In this document: one piece after another, positions 44,896-54,113 of the stretch
Layout of the letters: every line of letters starts with the position of its first letter
Position numbering within the stretch: position 1 is the first letter of the stretch
DNA from: Acidobacteriota bacterium
GTDB taxonomy: Bacteria; Acidobacteriota; Terriglobia; Terriglobales; SCQP01
Assembly: GCA_021789895.1 (NCBI GenBank)
Contig: JAJYIU010000004.1
Location: 62,001-126,000, forward strand
Length of the DNA stretch: 64,000 nucleotides
Direction: 5' to 3'
The notes under the pieces: model-generated
What the model saw: the letters and a program-made list of their open reading frames with translations, nothing else
Database searches by the model: none
What the model was told of the DNA's origin: nothing
Made by a program: the position numbers and the translations under genes

Positions 44896-46116
44896 TTATC
44901 CCTTCAAATGCGAAAAATGCAGTTGGCAGTTGTTGCCGAAGGTGAATGAGTTGACGGTGAAACCGGGCGCGGTGGGCAGCAGCTCCAGCCGGTGCTCGCC
45001 GATCGCCGGGTTGGTGGCCAGGTAATACAGGCGCGAGGCGCGCACGAAGATGTAGGAGCGCCCGTGCGCATCGTAGCGCACGTCCTCGCCGGCCGCAGTT
45101 TTGGGAAGGGCGCGTCCGTCTTGCAGCAGATAGACCCGCTCGGGATGCCCATGCGCGACGTTGAGCACGGCGTAGATTTCGCGCGCGTGATAGCGCATCG
45201 CGAGCCGGCCGGCCTGGGGGCCGGGCTGGCCGCGGCCGCGGTAAATCATGCCGTTGCGGTCGGTCTGCCAGCTGCCGGACAAGCCCGCCCGGCCGTCGGC
45301 AATCCGCGCGGGTAGGCGATAGCGGTGCGTCTTTCCCGGGTGGTAGGCGTTGACCAGCACGCCGCGGCCTTCCCAGTTGCCGATATACATTTCGGCTGTA
45401 GTGTCGCCGCAGCCGGGGCCGTACCCCGGGGCCTCGTCGTGGACCGCATCCCCGCCGGGAAATTTCAGCCCCGGATGGGCTTCGCGCAGCAGCCGCTGGA
45501 TGGCGGCCTCTAGCGGTCCGTCCCCGCCTTCGCCGATCACGTTGTAGCGGAGATAGCCGCGGGCGTCGATCAGAAAGCGATTGGGCCAGTACTGGTTGTC
45601 ATACGCGCGCCAGATCTTGAAGAAATCGTCCACCACCACCGGATAGGCCAGGCCGAAGTTGCGCACCGCCCGGCGCACGTTATCCACCTTCGAAGTGCCG
45701 TGCGAGGCTGCCACCGCGGCCCGCGGATCGCGCTGGAAGCGCCGTGCGTCCTTGCCTTCGAAGGCGATGTCGAATTCGGGGTCGTGCACGCCCAGAATGG
45801 TGAAACCGTAGCGGTGATACAGGCGGTACCAGCGCTTGTTGGTGTCGAGCGTGCGGATGCAGTTGATGCAGGTGTATTCCCAAAAATCCACCAGCACTAC
45901 CTGGCCGCGCAGTTGTTTCATGCTCAGCGGCGGGGAGTTGATCCAGGTGATGCCGGAGCCCCGCCCGGGGTGGGGCAGCTGGGGCGCGCGGACCGCGCCG
46001 GCGGGGTAGCCGGTGATTTGCGCCGGCGCGGCGGCGGCAAACAGCGCGATCAGCAGGGCCATGGACGCCCAGGCAAATTTTGGCAGGGTTGCGGCCGAGT
46101 CAAACCGCTTGGACAT
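44896..46116 (-). CDS. Secreted thioredoxin-like protein (DipZ/TlpA-type)
   Basis: 406 residues. The ATG at 46116 gives a signal peptide (FAWASMALLIALFAAAAPAQ); the frame is open upstream but without signal character. A thioredoxin fold contains 'VVLVDFWEYTCINCIRTL' with the CxxC active site, 'RLYHRYGFTILGVHDPEF', and cis-Pro region 'YPVVVDDFFKIWRAYDNQYW' plus 'RFLIDARGYLRYNVIGEGG'. The WEYTCINC version is typical of DipZ-like oxidoreductases. The C-terminal ~190 residues form an added beta-rich domain ('GYGPGCGDTTAEMYIGNWEG'), as in the periplasmic part of DipZ. Probably a periplasmic disulfide or peroxide-related reductant. Confidence 0.85.
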   Translation of the reverse strand: MSKRFDSAATLPKFAWASMALLIALFAAAAPAQITGYPAGAVRAPQLPHPGRGSGITWINSPPLSMKQLRGQVVLVDFWEYTCINCIRTLDTNKRWYRLYHRYGFTILGVHDPEFDIAFEGKDARRFQRDPRAAVAASHGTSKVDNVRRAVRNFGLAYPVVVDDFFKIWRAYDNQYWPNRFLIDARGYLRYNVIGEGGDGPLEAAIQRLLREAHPGLKFPGGDAVHDEAPGYGPGCGDTTAEMYIGNWEGRGVLVNAYHPGKTHRYRLPARIADGRAGLSGSWQTDRNGMIYRGRGQPGPQAGRLAMRYHAREIYAVLNVAHGHPERVYLLQDGRALPKTAAGEDVRYDAHGRSYIFVRASRLYYLATNPAIGEHRLELLPTAPGFTVNSFTFGNNCQLHFSHLKG

Positions 46117-46280
46117 ACGTCCATCTTCCATCATCTGCCGGCCGCAAGCCAGTCCGGCGCCGGCGTTCATGTAAAGGCGGCGGAAGGGCGGCGATGACAC
46201 CGGAAAAATGCCCGGGAGTGACGGATTTGTGCGCAAATGCACGTCCTGGTGGCGTCTCGCTGGCTTCCGGCGTCCAGAGC

Positions 46281-46286
46281 TATAAT
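46281..46286 (+). promoter_or_regulatory. Possible -10 element for the M48 peptidase gene
   Basis: TATAAT, 25 bp before the ATG at 46311. No good -35 hexamer is seen at the expected distance. Confidence 0.35.
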
Positions 46287-46310
46287 CGAACTAAAGGCCA
46301 CGGAGGCTCT

Positions 46311-47288
46311 ATGCAGCGTCTCGCCAAGCTGGCGATCGCCGTCCTGGTTGCGCTGGTTTTCAGCCTGCCCAGCCGCGCCCAAAGCGCCAAATTGAAAGAC
46401 CTGAAAGATATTGGCCATCGCGGCGTCGGCAACGGGCTCAATTTTTATTCGCTGGAAAAGGAAATCGCGCTCGGCAAGATGCTTTCGCAGCAGGTGGAGA
46501 GCACTTCGCGCATCATTCACGATCCGGTGCTCAACGAGTACATCAACCGGCTCGCGCAAAACCTGGTCCGCCACTCCGACGCGCACGTGCCGTTTACCGT
46601 CAAGATCATTGATTCGAAACTGATCAACGCCGAAGCGCTGCCCGGAGGCTTTTTCTTCGTCAACAGCGGGCTCATCCTGGCCGCTAGCAATGAGGCCGAA
46701 CTGGCCGGCCCGATGGCCCACGAAATTGCCCACGTCGCCAACCGCGACGGCACCCGCCAGATGACCAAGGCCGAATTGGTCAACTATGCCACCCTGCCGC
46801 TCTGGTTCGTGGGCGGCATTGGCGGCTTTATCGGCCGCACCGTCGCCGGGCTGGCGGTGCCGATGACTTTCCTGAAATTCGATCGCACCGACGAGCGCCG
46901 CGCCGATTTTCTCGGCCTCGAATACATGTACGAAGCCGGTTACGATCCGCAGGCCTTCGTGCGCTTTTTCCAGCAAGTCGAGGCGACCAACAAACAGCAT
47001 CCCGGCTTTATCGCCCGCGCCTTTGAAACCCATCCTCCCGACAAAAGCCGCATCAAGGCGGCCGAAACCGAAATTGACACCGTGCTGCCCCCGAAAAAGC
47101 AGTACATTCTCGATACTTCCGAATTTGAGCAGATGAAAGCGCGGCTGGCCGAGCTTGAGCAGGAATACAACATGACCAACCCGCGCGGCCCGCAGCGGCC
47201 CAGCCTGCGCCATCCGCAACAGCAAAGCCGGCCGCCCAAGCGCCCCACGCTCAAACGCCGTCCCGACCACAACGACAGCAGCCACTGA
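46311..47288 (+). CDS. Secreted M48-family metalloprotease (BepA-like)
   Basis: 325 residues; ATG 46311 behind ACGGAGG. Signal peptide (LAIAVLVALVFSLPSRAQS), then an M48 peptidase domain: 'FYSLEKEIALGKMLSQQVE', 'ALPGGFFFVNSGLILAASNE', zinc motif HEIAHV (HExxH), and the third ligand Glu in RRADFLGLEYM. 'FIARAFETHPPDKSRI' follows. Like BepA/YfgC and LoiP it should act in the periplasm on misfolded outer-membrane proteins, but lacks the TPR part of BepA; its C-terminal tail is short and Pro/Arg-rich instead. Confidence 0.9.
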   Translation: MQRLAKLAIAVLVALVFSLPSRAQSAKLKDLKDIGHRGVGNGLNFYSLEKEIALGKMLSQQVESTSRIIHDPVLNEYINRLAQNLVRHSDAHVPFTVKIIDSKLINAEALPGGFFFVNSGLILAASNEAELAGPMAHEIAHVANRDGTRQMTKAELVNYATLPLWFVGGIGGFIGRTVAGLAVPMTFLKFDRTDERRADFLGLEYMYEAGYDPQAFVRFFQQVEATNKQHPGFIARAFETHPPDKSRIKAAETEIDTVLPPKKQYILDTSEFEQMKARLAELEQEYNMTNPRGPQRPSLRHPQQQSRPPKRPTLKRRPDHNDSSH

Positions 47289-47348
47289 AGGCGTAAAACC
47301 CCGCGCCGGGCATTGCCGTTCCATCATGCCGCCGGTCCGCCGGCGCGG

Positions 47349-49913
47349 TTAACTGATTTCCAGTTGAAGATGCGTTTGGCCGGCCAGCACGGCCGCATCC
47401 AGCACGACCATCGAACCTTCCAGGCGTCCCTGGCTGGTGCGGCGCAACCGCCCTCCGCCGGGGGGATGGATGTGCGCCAGCAGCGTCGCATTCCAGCCCG
47501 GCGGCAGCTCCAGCTCGACCTGCCATGCCGGGCCGGCCAGTGATCGCGTCTTCCAGGCAAGGCTGCCGAAACGCGTGGGGCATTGCCGCACCGCGATGGT
47601 TTCGCCGGGGGCGAACCAGTGCCGGGGCGCGGCCTTTTGCAGGTGCACCCGGTCGCGGTCGTGTTCCTCGTAGCAAAGCAGCCAGCGCACCCCTAACGCC
47701 GGCTGCAGCGTGCTGTTGATCACCGCCGACCAGGCGTAGGGACTGCCTTCGCCGGGAACATTGCCGGGCAGCAGCGCGTCTTCCGGCGCGTAGCGGTTGC
47801 CGCAATCCATGGCGTAGCAAAGATTGCCGTAGAGCGCCAGCAGGAAGGGGCGGTAGTCGTCCTGCCGTATGCGGCCGGCGAGCGTGCCGTGCTCCATGAA
47901 ATTCGAGGTGCGGGGGTAATGACCGTCGGTGTTCATGCCGATGAGTTGCTCGCCCGCCAACTGGCGGTGGCGGAAGTGGCCGGCGTCCAGCTCCGCATCC
48001 CCCCAATCGCTGGTCCACCAGTCCATCATGAAGCGGTGGTTTTCGTAGCTGGAAAGCTGGCGCGGCGAGCGCCGGGTGTCGCCGGCATAAAAGGGAGAGA
48101 TGCCGGCGCGGCGCAGCGCCGGGTTTTGCGCCGCGCGCGTGCTCTGCAGCGAGCGTTCCACGTCGGCGCGCAGCTCGGCGGCGAGCGCGGCGGCGCGGCC
48201 GGCCTCCGCCATCAAATCGGCGGAATGGGTGGCGCGCCCGGCGCGCTCCAGCGCGCGCGCGTGCTCCTTGAGCCCGCGCCAGATCCAGCTCGCATTTTGA
48301 TAATAGTAAGGGTGCGACTGCGGATAATCGTCGTTCGGGTCGCCCAGGTCGGCCTCCGGCGAGCCCCAGATCAGCCCATGGCGCGCGTCGCCGGCGGGGA
48401 AAGCGCGCTGGCTGTAGCGGTAACGCGCCTCGACGAAGCCGATCATGCGGCGCAGCGCCGGCAGGCGGCGCCCGAGCGCCGCCGCGTCGCCGGTGCAATC
48501 GTAGGCGCGGGCGGAGTTTTCCAGAAAGACGCCGGCGTTCAGCGGCGCTTCGACCTGGTCCTGGGTGTTATAGACGAAGTTGCCGTCGCTCCGCACGTAA
48601 TGCTCGAGATAATGCTCGAAATAAGGTTCCACCGCCTCGGAGAGGTTCCAGAGCTGGTGCGCCCAGACGAACTCGTAGTGGGCCACCGGAAACAGCGCGT
48701 GGCTGCGCTCGGGGATTTTGGTGTAGGCGCCCTCGCCGATCTGGTACGTGGGCTCCAGGCCGCGGTAACTACAGCGGCTGAGCGTGATGCCGGCGCGCGC
48801 GCCATCCACCAGCCAGGGGTCGGGCAGCTCGGCCTGCATCCCGGCGGCGAAGAAGTTTTGCCAATGGTTCCAAATGCCCGCCAGCGCGCTGAAAAAATCC
48901 TCCGCCCCGCCCTGCCAGTAGCGCTCGACCGAGCGCTGCTCGCGGGCCGGCGCGGGCGCGGTGGCGCTATCGCCGGCGGGAATCACCGCCTGCTCTTTTT
49001 CCGGCAGCAGCGCCCGCACCCGGCCGATCGGGCGGGCCTCGGCCCCCGGCGGCAGCAGCACCATCACTTCATACCCGGTGCGATAGCGCGGATTCCAGAC
49101 GCCAATATCCGCCGCCGGCAGGAAGCCCCCCAGCAGCGTGCGCTTGCTGTAGCCGGGGACGTAGTCGTAAAGGTACTCGGAAGGCAGCAGATGCGCCGGA
49201 TCGAAAACCCGGCCGGCCATGTCCGGCGCCAGCCGGGAGGCGATCTGCTGCCCCGCGGGCGCGGGATTGAGCTGGCGCGAGCGGCCGTCGGCTTCGAGAT
49301 ATAACGAGCCCAGCGCCCCGGCTTGCTCGTTCGCCACCAGCGTCCAGCCGATCAGCTCCGCGCCCAGCGCCGCCACGTTCTCGTAACAGGGGTCTTCGCT
49401 GGAATTCAGGATGTAATCGCCCGGGCGGTCGGGCTGCGCCGGAAACGATGCCGGACGGGTGAAGCGCACCCCGTGCGGATCGTGAATCGGCCGCGGGCGT
49501 ATGCTCGCCAGATGGCCGATCTGCTTGGGGATGCGGGCTATCTCGCCCGCCCTGGTGATATAGACGATCGCGCCCTGGTGGGTAACGTGTTTTTCGAAGA
49601 CCGCCGTCGGCGTGCCATTCAGCCAATTCAGGATCGCGACGAGCTGCCAGCCATCGCTGATCCCGCCGGCCGCCAGCCGCTGTCCACCCTGCAGGCGCAC
49701 GCCGCCCGATTCGAAGCCTTCTACCCGCGGCGCGGCCGCCAGCGCTTCGCGCTCGCCGGGCAGAAACAAGCTGTATTCATTAGCGATGCGGCCCGGCCGG
49801 TAGCTGCCGCGGGGCAGGCGAGGCGGTCGGGCCGCCCACCGCGGCCAGCCGCGCAGTTTGCCCAGCGCCGGCAGCAAGGCCGCGCCGCGCAGGAACGAGC
49901 GCCGAAAGAGCAT
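47349..49913 (-). CDS. Large Tat-exported protein, probable six-hairpin glycosidase-like
   Basis: 854 residues. N-terminus MLFRRSFLRGAALLPALG carries a twin-arginine motif. The first ~330 residues are beta-rich ('GGISDGWQLVAILNWLNG', 'GYEVMVLLPPGAEARPIG'), the centre (about 340-740) is helical with pairs of helices and aromatic/acidic loops: 'AHYEFVWAHQLWNLSEAVEP', 'HGLIWGSPEADLGDPNDDYP', 'YENHRFMMDWWTSDWGDAEL', 'YPRTSNFMEHGTLAGRI'. This looks like an (alpha/alpha)6 toroid, as in GH78/GH95-type enzymes, but I cannot assign a CAZy family. Acidic residues in the GSPEADLGDPNDD and WWTSDWGD loops are candidate catalytic sites. The C-terminus is another beta domain. Confidence 0.6.
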   Translation of the reverse strand: MLFRRSFLRGAALLPALGKLRGWPRWAARPPRLPRGSYRPGRIANEYSLFLPGEREALAAAPRVEGFESGGVRLQGGQRLAAGGISDGWQLVAILNWLNGTPTAVFEKHVTHQGAIVYITRAGEIARIPKQIGHLASIRPRPIHDPHGVRFTRPASFPAQPDRPGDYILNSSEDPCYENVAALGAELIGWTLVANEQAGALGSLYLEADGRSRQLNPAPAGQQIASRLAPDMAGRVFDPAHLLPSEYLYDYVPGYSKRTLLGGFLPAADIGVWNPRYRTGYEVMVLLPPGAEARPIGRVRALLPEKEQAVIPAGDSATAPAPAREQRSVERYWQGGAEDFFSALAGIWNHWQNFFAAGMQAELPDPWLVDGARAGITLSRCSYRGLEPTYQIGEGAYTKIPERSHALFPVAHYEFVWAHQLWNLSEAVEPYFEHYLEHYVRSDGNFVYNTQDQVEAPLNAGVFLENSARAYDCTGDAAALGRRLPALRRMIGFVEARYRYSQRAFPAGDARHGLIWGSPEADLGDPNDDYPQSHPYYYQNASWIWRGLKEHARALERAGRATHSADLMAEAGRAAALAAELRADVERSLQSTRAAQNPALRRAGISPFYAGDTRRSPRQLSSYENHRFMMDWWTSDWGDAELDAGHFRHRQLAGEQLIGMNTDGHYPRTSNFMEHGTLAGRIRQDDYRPFLLALYGNLCYAMDCGNRYAPEDALLPGNVPGEGSPYAWSAVINSTLQPALGVRWLLCYEEHDRDRVHLQKAAPRHWFAPGETIAVRQCPTRFGSLAWKTRSLAGPAWQVELELPPGWNATLLAHIHPPGGGRLRRTSQGRLEGSMVVLDAAVLAGQTHLQLEIS

Positions 49914-50002
49914 GCCGATATGGTACGCTGATCCGCCCGGAAGGAATCATGAAGCGTTAACGGCCGAGCCGGGCGGCATTTCTTTTCTTTATGAGAACGG
50001 GT

Positions 50003-50021
50003 GCCCACGCGGTGCGTGGGC
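50003..50021. other. Short perfect hairpin upstream of the toxin-antitoxin pair
   Basis: GCCCACGC (50003-50010) and GCGTGGGC (50014-50021) form a perfect 8-bp stem around GGT. It may end transcription entering from either side or insulate the pair; there is no T-run. Confidence 0.35.
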
Positions 50022-50042
50022 GGCGGCCGCGCCGCGCCTGAT

Positions 50043-50070
50043 GATATCAACTATAATGAAACGATATCAA
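50043..50070 (+). promoter_or_regulatory. Likely promoter/operator of the toxin-antitoxin operon
   Basis: Two direct repeats GATATCAA at 50043-50050 and 50063-50070, 20 bp apart start to start (two helical turns), flank a perfect -10 TATAAT at 50052-50057. Repeats of this kind around the -10 are what a ribbon-helix-helix antitoxin would bind for autoregulation. No clear -35. Confidence 0.5.
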
Positions 50071-50086
50071 ATCGTCGAGGAAGCCG

Positions 50087-50326
50087 ATGCCGGCCATTGT
50101 GGTGCGCAAACTTGCCCCTGAAATTCACCGCGCATTGCGTCTGCGGGCGCGGAAACATGGGTGGAGCATGGAAGCTGAAGCGCGGGCGATTTTAGCCGCC
50201 GCAGTCCATCCTCCCAACCGGCGGCGATTGGGAGATGCGCTGGTGGCATTGGCCAAACCCTATGGCGGTTTTCCGTTGCGAATTCAGCGGGATAAAAAAC
50301 CTGCGCGAGCGGCAATATTCGATTGA
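50087..50326 (+). CDS. FitA-like ribbon-helix-helix antitoxin
   Basis: 79 residues from ATG 50087 with GAGGAAG upstream. 'IVVRKLAPEIHRALRLRA' and 'HGWSMEAEARAILAAAV' match the FitA/StbC-type ribbon-helix-helix fold (beta-strand then two helices), and the C-terminal tail would wrap around the toxin ('PYGGFPLRIQRD'). As antitoxin it should repress its own promoter and block the PIN-domain toxin. The stop overlaps the toxin start by TTGA. Confidence 0.88.
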   Translation: MPAIVVRKLAPEIHRALRLRARKHGWSMEAEARAILAAAVHPPNRRRLGDALVALAKPYGGFPLRIQRDKKPARAAIFD

Positions 50327-50748
50327 TTCTGCTCGACACCAATGTGGTTTCAGAACCGTTGCGGCCCCATCCCGATCCCAGGGTGATCGAATGGCTGAAC
50401 CGGCAAGCGGTTGAAAGTTTGTTCCTATCCAGCATCAGTCTTGCCGAACTATTGCTCGGGATTGAGAATCTGCCAGCAGGGAAACGCCGCCGGAATTTAG
50501 CCGCAGGTCTGGAAGAGCTGATTCCGGCTTTCTTTGATGAACGTATTCTGCCGTTCGATGTTGGTGCGGCCCGAAACTATGCAATTGTTGTCAGCCGGGC
50601 GCGCCGCCGGGGATATGCCATTTCAACGGCGGATGCTCAGATCGCAGCCATCGCCGTAGGGCATGGCTTCAGCGTGGCTACCCGCGATGAAGCCCCCTTT
50701 GTGGCCGCAGGCATTGAATTCATCAATCCCTGGAAATCTTCCAATTAG
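50323..50748 (+). CDS. VapC/FitB-type PIN-domain ribonuclease toxin
   Basis: 141 residues beginning at TTG 50323, which overlaps the antitoxin stop by 4 bp. PIN-domain acids: Asp in LLDTNVVSE, Glu in SLAELLLGIE, Asp in 'YAISTADAQIAAIA' and Asp in ATRDEAPF. Cleaves RNA (many relatives cut tRNA) when antitoxin is degraded. The domain looks intact. A chromosomal VapBC/FitAB pair, about 60 bp upstream of ruvB. Confidence 0.93.
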   Translation: MILLDTNVVSEPLRPHPDPRVIEWLNRQAVESLFLSSISLAELLLGIENLPAGKRRRNLAAGLEELIPAFFDERILPFDVGAARNYAIVVSRARRRGYAISTADAQIAAIAVGHGFSVATRDEAPFVAAGIEFINPWKSSN

Positions 50749-50808
50749 GCATTGGCCAGGGGTGCACCCGGCCGCACGCCTGTCTCGCCTGGGGCGACGA
50801 AATTCGCT

Positions 50809-51888
50809 ATGCTGAATTCCATGCTCGACCCTGCCGCTTCGTCCCGCCTGCTGGCCGCGGAAATGGCCGAAGACGACCGCGGCGACGAGCTTCGGCTGCG
50901 CCCCCAGTCGCTGCCGGAATTCGTTGGCCAGGAAAAGGTCAAAGCCCAGCTCGAGCTGGCCATTGCCGCCGCCCGGGGCCGCGGCGAGGCGCTCGATCAC
51001 GTGCTGCTTTATGGCCCTCCCGGCCTGGGCAAAACCACCCTCGCCTCCATCGTTGCCGCCGAGATGGGCGTCGCCTTCACCCCCACCGCCGGGCCGGTGC
51101 TGCAGATCAAGGGCGACCTGACCGCCATCCTCACCAACCTCCAGCCCCGGCAGGTGCTGTTTTTCGACGAAGTCCACCGCCTGCAGCCCGAGCTGGAAGA
51201 AATCCTTTACTCGGCGCTGGAAGACTACCGGCTCGATATCCTCATCGGCCAGGGCCCGGCGGCGCGCACCCATACGCTGGAGCTCAAACCCTTCACCTTC
51301 GTTGCCGCCACTACCCGCGCCGGCCTGCTCTCGGCCCCGCTGCGCTCGCGCTTCGGGCTGATCCTGCGGCTGGAGTTTTACGAGCCCCGCCATCTCTGCC
51401 AGATCCTGCGCCGTTCCGCCAGCATCCTGGGCGTGGAGTTGTCCGAGCCGGCGGGGGAAGAGCTGGCGCGCCGCAGCCGCGGCACTCCGCGCATTGCCAA
51501 CCGCCTGCTGCGCCGGCTGCGCGATTTTGCCCAGGTGAAGGGCGACGGCCGCATCGGCAACGACATCGCCCGCCAGGCCCTGGCCATGCTCGAGATAGAC
51601 GAGTACGGGCTGGATGAATCCGACCGCCGGCTGCTGCTGACCCTGCTCGAAAAATACCGCGGCGGGCCGGTCGGGCTGGAAACCCTGGCCGCCTCGATTG
51701 CCGAAGACGCCGGCGCGATTGAGGAAATGTACGAGCCGTTTCTGATCCAGCAGGGCTTCCTCCACCGCACTCCGCGCGGGCGCATGGCCACCCCGCTCGC
51801 CTGGCAGCATTTCCGCCTGACGCCGCCCGCCGGAGCGGCGCCGCCCAACCCGCAGCCAAACTTGTTTTCCTCCGGCCAGGGAAGCTGA
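50809..51888 (+). CDS. ruvB: Holliday junction branch migration helicase RuvB
   Basis: 359 residues from ATG 50809 (ATG 50821 also possible). AAA+ ATPase that drives branch migration with RuvA. '[20 protein letters not shown]' N-terminal signature, Walker [11 protein letters not shown], Walker [10 protein letters not shown], sensor '[18 protein letters not shown]' and the winged-helix end '[17 protein letters not shown]'. Full length. First gene of a run with folK and a deoxynucleoside kinase; ruvA and ruvC are not adjacent. Confidence 0.96.
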   Translation: MLNSMLDPAASSRLLAAEMAEDDRGDELRLRPQSLPEFVGQEKVKAQLELAIAAARGRGEALDHVLLYGPPGLGKTTLASIVAAEMGVAFTPTAGPVLQIKGDLTAILTNLQPRQVLFFDEVHRLQPELEEILYSALEDYRLDILIGQGPAARTHTLELKPFTFVAATTRAGLLSAPLRSRFGLILRLEFYEPRHLCQILRRSASILGVELSEPAGEELARRSRGTPRIANRLLRRLRDFAQVKGDGRIGNDIARQALAMLEIDEYGLDESDRRLLLTLLEKYRGGPVGLETLAASIAEDAGAIEEMYEPFLIQQGFLHRTPRGRMATPLAWQHFRLTPPAGAAPPNPQPNLFSSGQGS

Positions 51889-51891
51889 GTC

Positions 51892-52389
51892 GTGCGCGCC
51901 TATGTGCTGCTGGGCTCGAATCTGGGCCCGCGGCTGCGGAAACTGGCCGGCGGCCGCCGGCGCCTTGCCGCCGCCGGGGTGCGGCTGCTGCGCGCTTCGC
52001 CCATCTACGCCACCCGCGCTCTGCCCGCGGCCGGCGATGCCAGCCCGCAGCCCTGGTTTTTAAATCAGTTGCTCGAAGTTGAGACTTCGCTCGATCCGCG
52101 CCAACTGCTGCTGCAGTTGCAGCGCATCGAACGGCTGGAAGGCCGTCCCGCGCCGCCGCGGCGGCGGGCGGCGCGCACCCTCGATCTCGACCTCATCGCC
52201 TATGGACGCCTGCGCCTGCACTCGCCGGCGCTGGTGCTGCCCCATCCGCGCTGGCGCGAGCGCCCCTTCCTGCTCGCCTTGTTGACCGAGCTGTTTCCCG
52301 GCGGGTCTGCGCCGCTCGCCGGCCTTGCCTGGACGCCGCCCGCCGCCAGCCCCGACTTTCACCGCTGGGCCGGACCGCAAGCAGAGTAG
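51892..52389 (+). CDS. folK: 2-amino-4-hydroxy-6-hydroxymethyldihydropteridine diphosphokinase
   Basis: 165 residues, GTG start 3 bp after ruvB. HPPK attaches pyrophosphate to 6-hydroxymethyl-7,8-dihydropterin in folate synthesis. Landmarks: 'VLLGSNLGPRLRKL', 'SPIYATRAL', 'PWFLNQLLEVET', 'RIERLEGR' and the acidic metal site 'ARTLDLDLIAYG', ending 'LVLPHPRWRERPFLLALL'. The N-terminal part has few of the usual acidic residues but all main motifs are present. No folP/folB here. Confidence 0.93.
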   Translation: MRAYVLLGSNLGPRLRKLAGGRRRLAAAGVRLLRASPIYATRALPAAGDASPQPWFLNQLLEVETSLDPRQLLLQLQRIERLEGRPAPPRRRAARTLDLDLIAYGRLRLHSPALVLPHPRWRERPFLLALLTELFPGGSAPLAGLAWTPPAASPDFHRWAGPQAE

Positions 52390-52400
52390 AATGACAGCGC

Positions 52401-53045
52401 ATGGCCGATTTTTTCCAGCCGCCCCGCTATATTGCCGTCGAGGGCCCGATCCGGGTGGGTAAAAGCACCCTGGCCCGCATCCTGGCGGGAAAAATGCAGG
52501 CCCGCCTGCTGCTCGAGCCGGAATCCAATCCGCACCTGGACGCGTTTTACGCCGCGCAGCCCGGCGCCGCCTTGCGCGCCCAGATGTACTTTCTCTACCA
52601 GCGCTATCAGCAATTGGCGCCGCTCGGCGTCCGCCCGCGCGAGCCGGTGGTCACCGATTACCTGTTTGAAAAAGACAAGCTCTTTGCCTGCATCAATCTG
52701 AACGACAGCGAGCTGAGCGTCTATAACGCCTATTACGAGATGTTCCGCCCCCAGATCGGCGCCCCCGACCTGGTGATCTATCTGCAGGCGAGCGTGGACG
52801 TGTTGCGCCGGCGGCTGGGCAAGCGCAACCTCGCCAGCGAGCGCAGCCTCTCGCCGGCGTATCTGGAGGAAGTCGCCGCCGCCTACAAGCACTTTTTTTA
52901 CCACTATAGCCAAAGCGATTTGCTGGTGATTGACACCTCGGAAATTGATTTTGTCGAGCGCAATGAAGATTTGCAGGAGCTGCTGCGGCGCCTGTCGGAG
53001 CCGATCCAGGGCACGCAGTATTTCCTCCCGCTCGGCGCCGGCTAA
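52401..53045 (+). CDS. Deoxynucleoside kinase (dAK/dGK family)
   Basis: 214 residues; ATG 11 bp after folK. P-loop GPIRVGKST at the start of an 'IAVEG-IGVGKST' type kinase domain, 'FLYQRYQQL', 'VVTDYLFEKDKLFA' (DRS/DYxFEKD motif of bacterial dAK/dGK), lid 'LRRRLGKRN'. Phosphorylates deoxynucleosides for salvage. Genomic order folK-dNK is common in Acidobacteria and other groups. Short predicted C-terminal helix. Confidence 0.92.
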   Translation: MADFFQPPRYIAVEGPIRVGKSTLARILAGKMQARLLLEPESNPHLDAFYAAQPGAALRAQMYFLYQRYQQLAPLGVRPREPVVTDYLFEKDKLFACINLNDSELSVYNAYYEMFRPQIGAPDLVIYLQASVDVLRRRLGKRNLASERSLSPAYLEEVAAAYKHFFYHYSQSDLLVIDTSEIDFVERNEDLQELLRRLSEPIQGTQYFLPLGAG

Positions 53046-53081
53046 GATCCAAACGCCCGGCGGGCGGGTCTGTACCGGGTC

Positions 53082-53087
53082 TATAAT
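53082..53087 (+). promoter_or_regulatory. Possible -10 element for panBC
   Basis: TATAAT, 105 bp before panB and 37 bp after the kinase stop. No consensus -35. The 146-bp gap suggests panBC has its own promoter. Confidence 0.35.
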
Positions 53088-53191
53088 CGAAGCGTGACCG
53101 GAGCCTGGTATCACCGGGACCGGTACGCGTAGGCCGTACTCATTGTCCACACTGGAGGGCTCGATCCTGCCTGGCGGGACGGGCACCCGGC

Positions 53192-54076
53192 ATGAGCTTC
53201 CATCCCGTTTCCACCCCCAATACCGACTCCCCGCCGTCTGCGTCCGCGTCGCTGACCGTGCCCGGTTGCTTTGAAAAAAAGCGGCGCGGCGAAAAACTCG
53301 TCTGCCTCACCGCCTACGACTATGCCTTCGCCCGCCTCGCCGATGAGAGCGGCGTGGATATCGTCCTGGTGGGCGACTCGCTGGGCATGGTCATGGCGGG
53401 CCGCGAAAATACGCTCGCCGTCAGCATGCGCGAGTCGCTGACCTGCGTGCGCTGGGCGCGGCGCGGCATTCAACGCGCCCTGTTGGTGGCTGACATGCCC
53501 TACGGCTCCTACCACCTCGGCCGCCGCCAGGCGGTGGCGAATGCTTTGCGGCTGGTGCGCGCCGGGGCGGCGGCGGTGAAACTCGAAGGCGGCGCGCGCC
53601 GCGCTCCGCTGGTCCGCGCCCTGGTCGAGGCGGAAATTCCGGTCATGGCGCATATCGGGCTGACGCCGCAGTCGCTGCTGGCTATGGGCGGTTATCACGT
53701 GCAGGGACGCGAGCCCGCGGCCGCCATCGAGCTGCAGGAGGACGCCCGCGCCCTCGCCGCCGCCGGCGCCTTCGCGCTGGTGCTGGAAGGCATGCCGCGC
53801 GAGTTGGCCGGACGCATTACCCGCCAGCTTTCCATTCCCACCATCGGCATCGGCGCCGGCCCCGAATGCGACGGCCAGATCCTGGTGCTGCACGATTTGC
53901 TGAACCTCAGCTTCTCGCCGCCGGCTAAATTCGTTCGCCGCTTTGGCGATGCCGCGGCGCTGAGCCGCGCCGCCATCGCCGATTATGCCGGCGAAGTCCG
54001 CGCCGGCAGTTTTCCCGACGATGCGGAAAGCTACCATGCCCCGGTTCCGGCGCGGCAGGTCATCTCCCGCGCATGA
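53192..54076 (+). CDS. panB: 3-methyl-2-oxobutanoate hydroxymethyltransferase
   Basis: 294 residues. First step of pantothenate synthesis, adding a hydroxymethyl group to alpha-ketoisovalerate. 'VCLTAYDYAFARLADESGVD', 'LVGDSLGMVMAG' (substrate and Mg binding), 'ADMPYGSYHLG', 'AHIGLTPQSL', 'LVLEGMPRELA', 'TIGIGAGPECDGQILVLHD'. A ~20-residue Ser/Pro-rich N-terminal extension precedes the usual start, so translation could begin later. Followed by panC 37 bp downstream. Confidence 0.95.
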   Translation: MSFHPVSTPNTDSPPSASASLTVPGCFEKKRRGEKLVCLTAYDYAFARLADESGVDIVLVGDSLGMVMAGRENTLAVSMRESLTCVRWARRGIQRALLVADMPYGSYHLGRRQAVANALRLVRAGAAAVKLEGGARRAPLVRALVEAEIPVMAHIGLTPQSLLAMGGYHVQGREPAAAIELQEDARALAAAGAFALVLEGMPRELAGRITRQLSIPTIGIGAGPECDGQILVLHDLLNLSFSPPAKFVRRFGDAAALSRAAIADYAGEVRAGSFPDDAESYHAPVPARQVISRA

Positions 54077-54113
54077 TCCCCCGCAGCCGCGGTTTGATAA
54101 GCGGTTTTACAAC

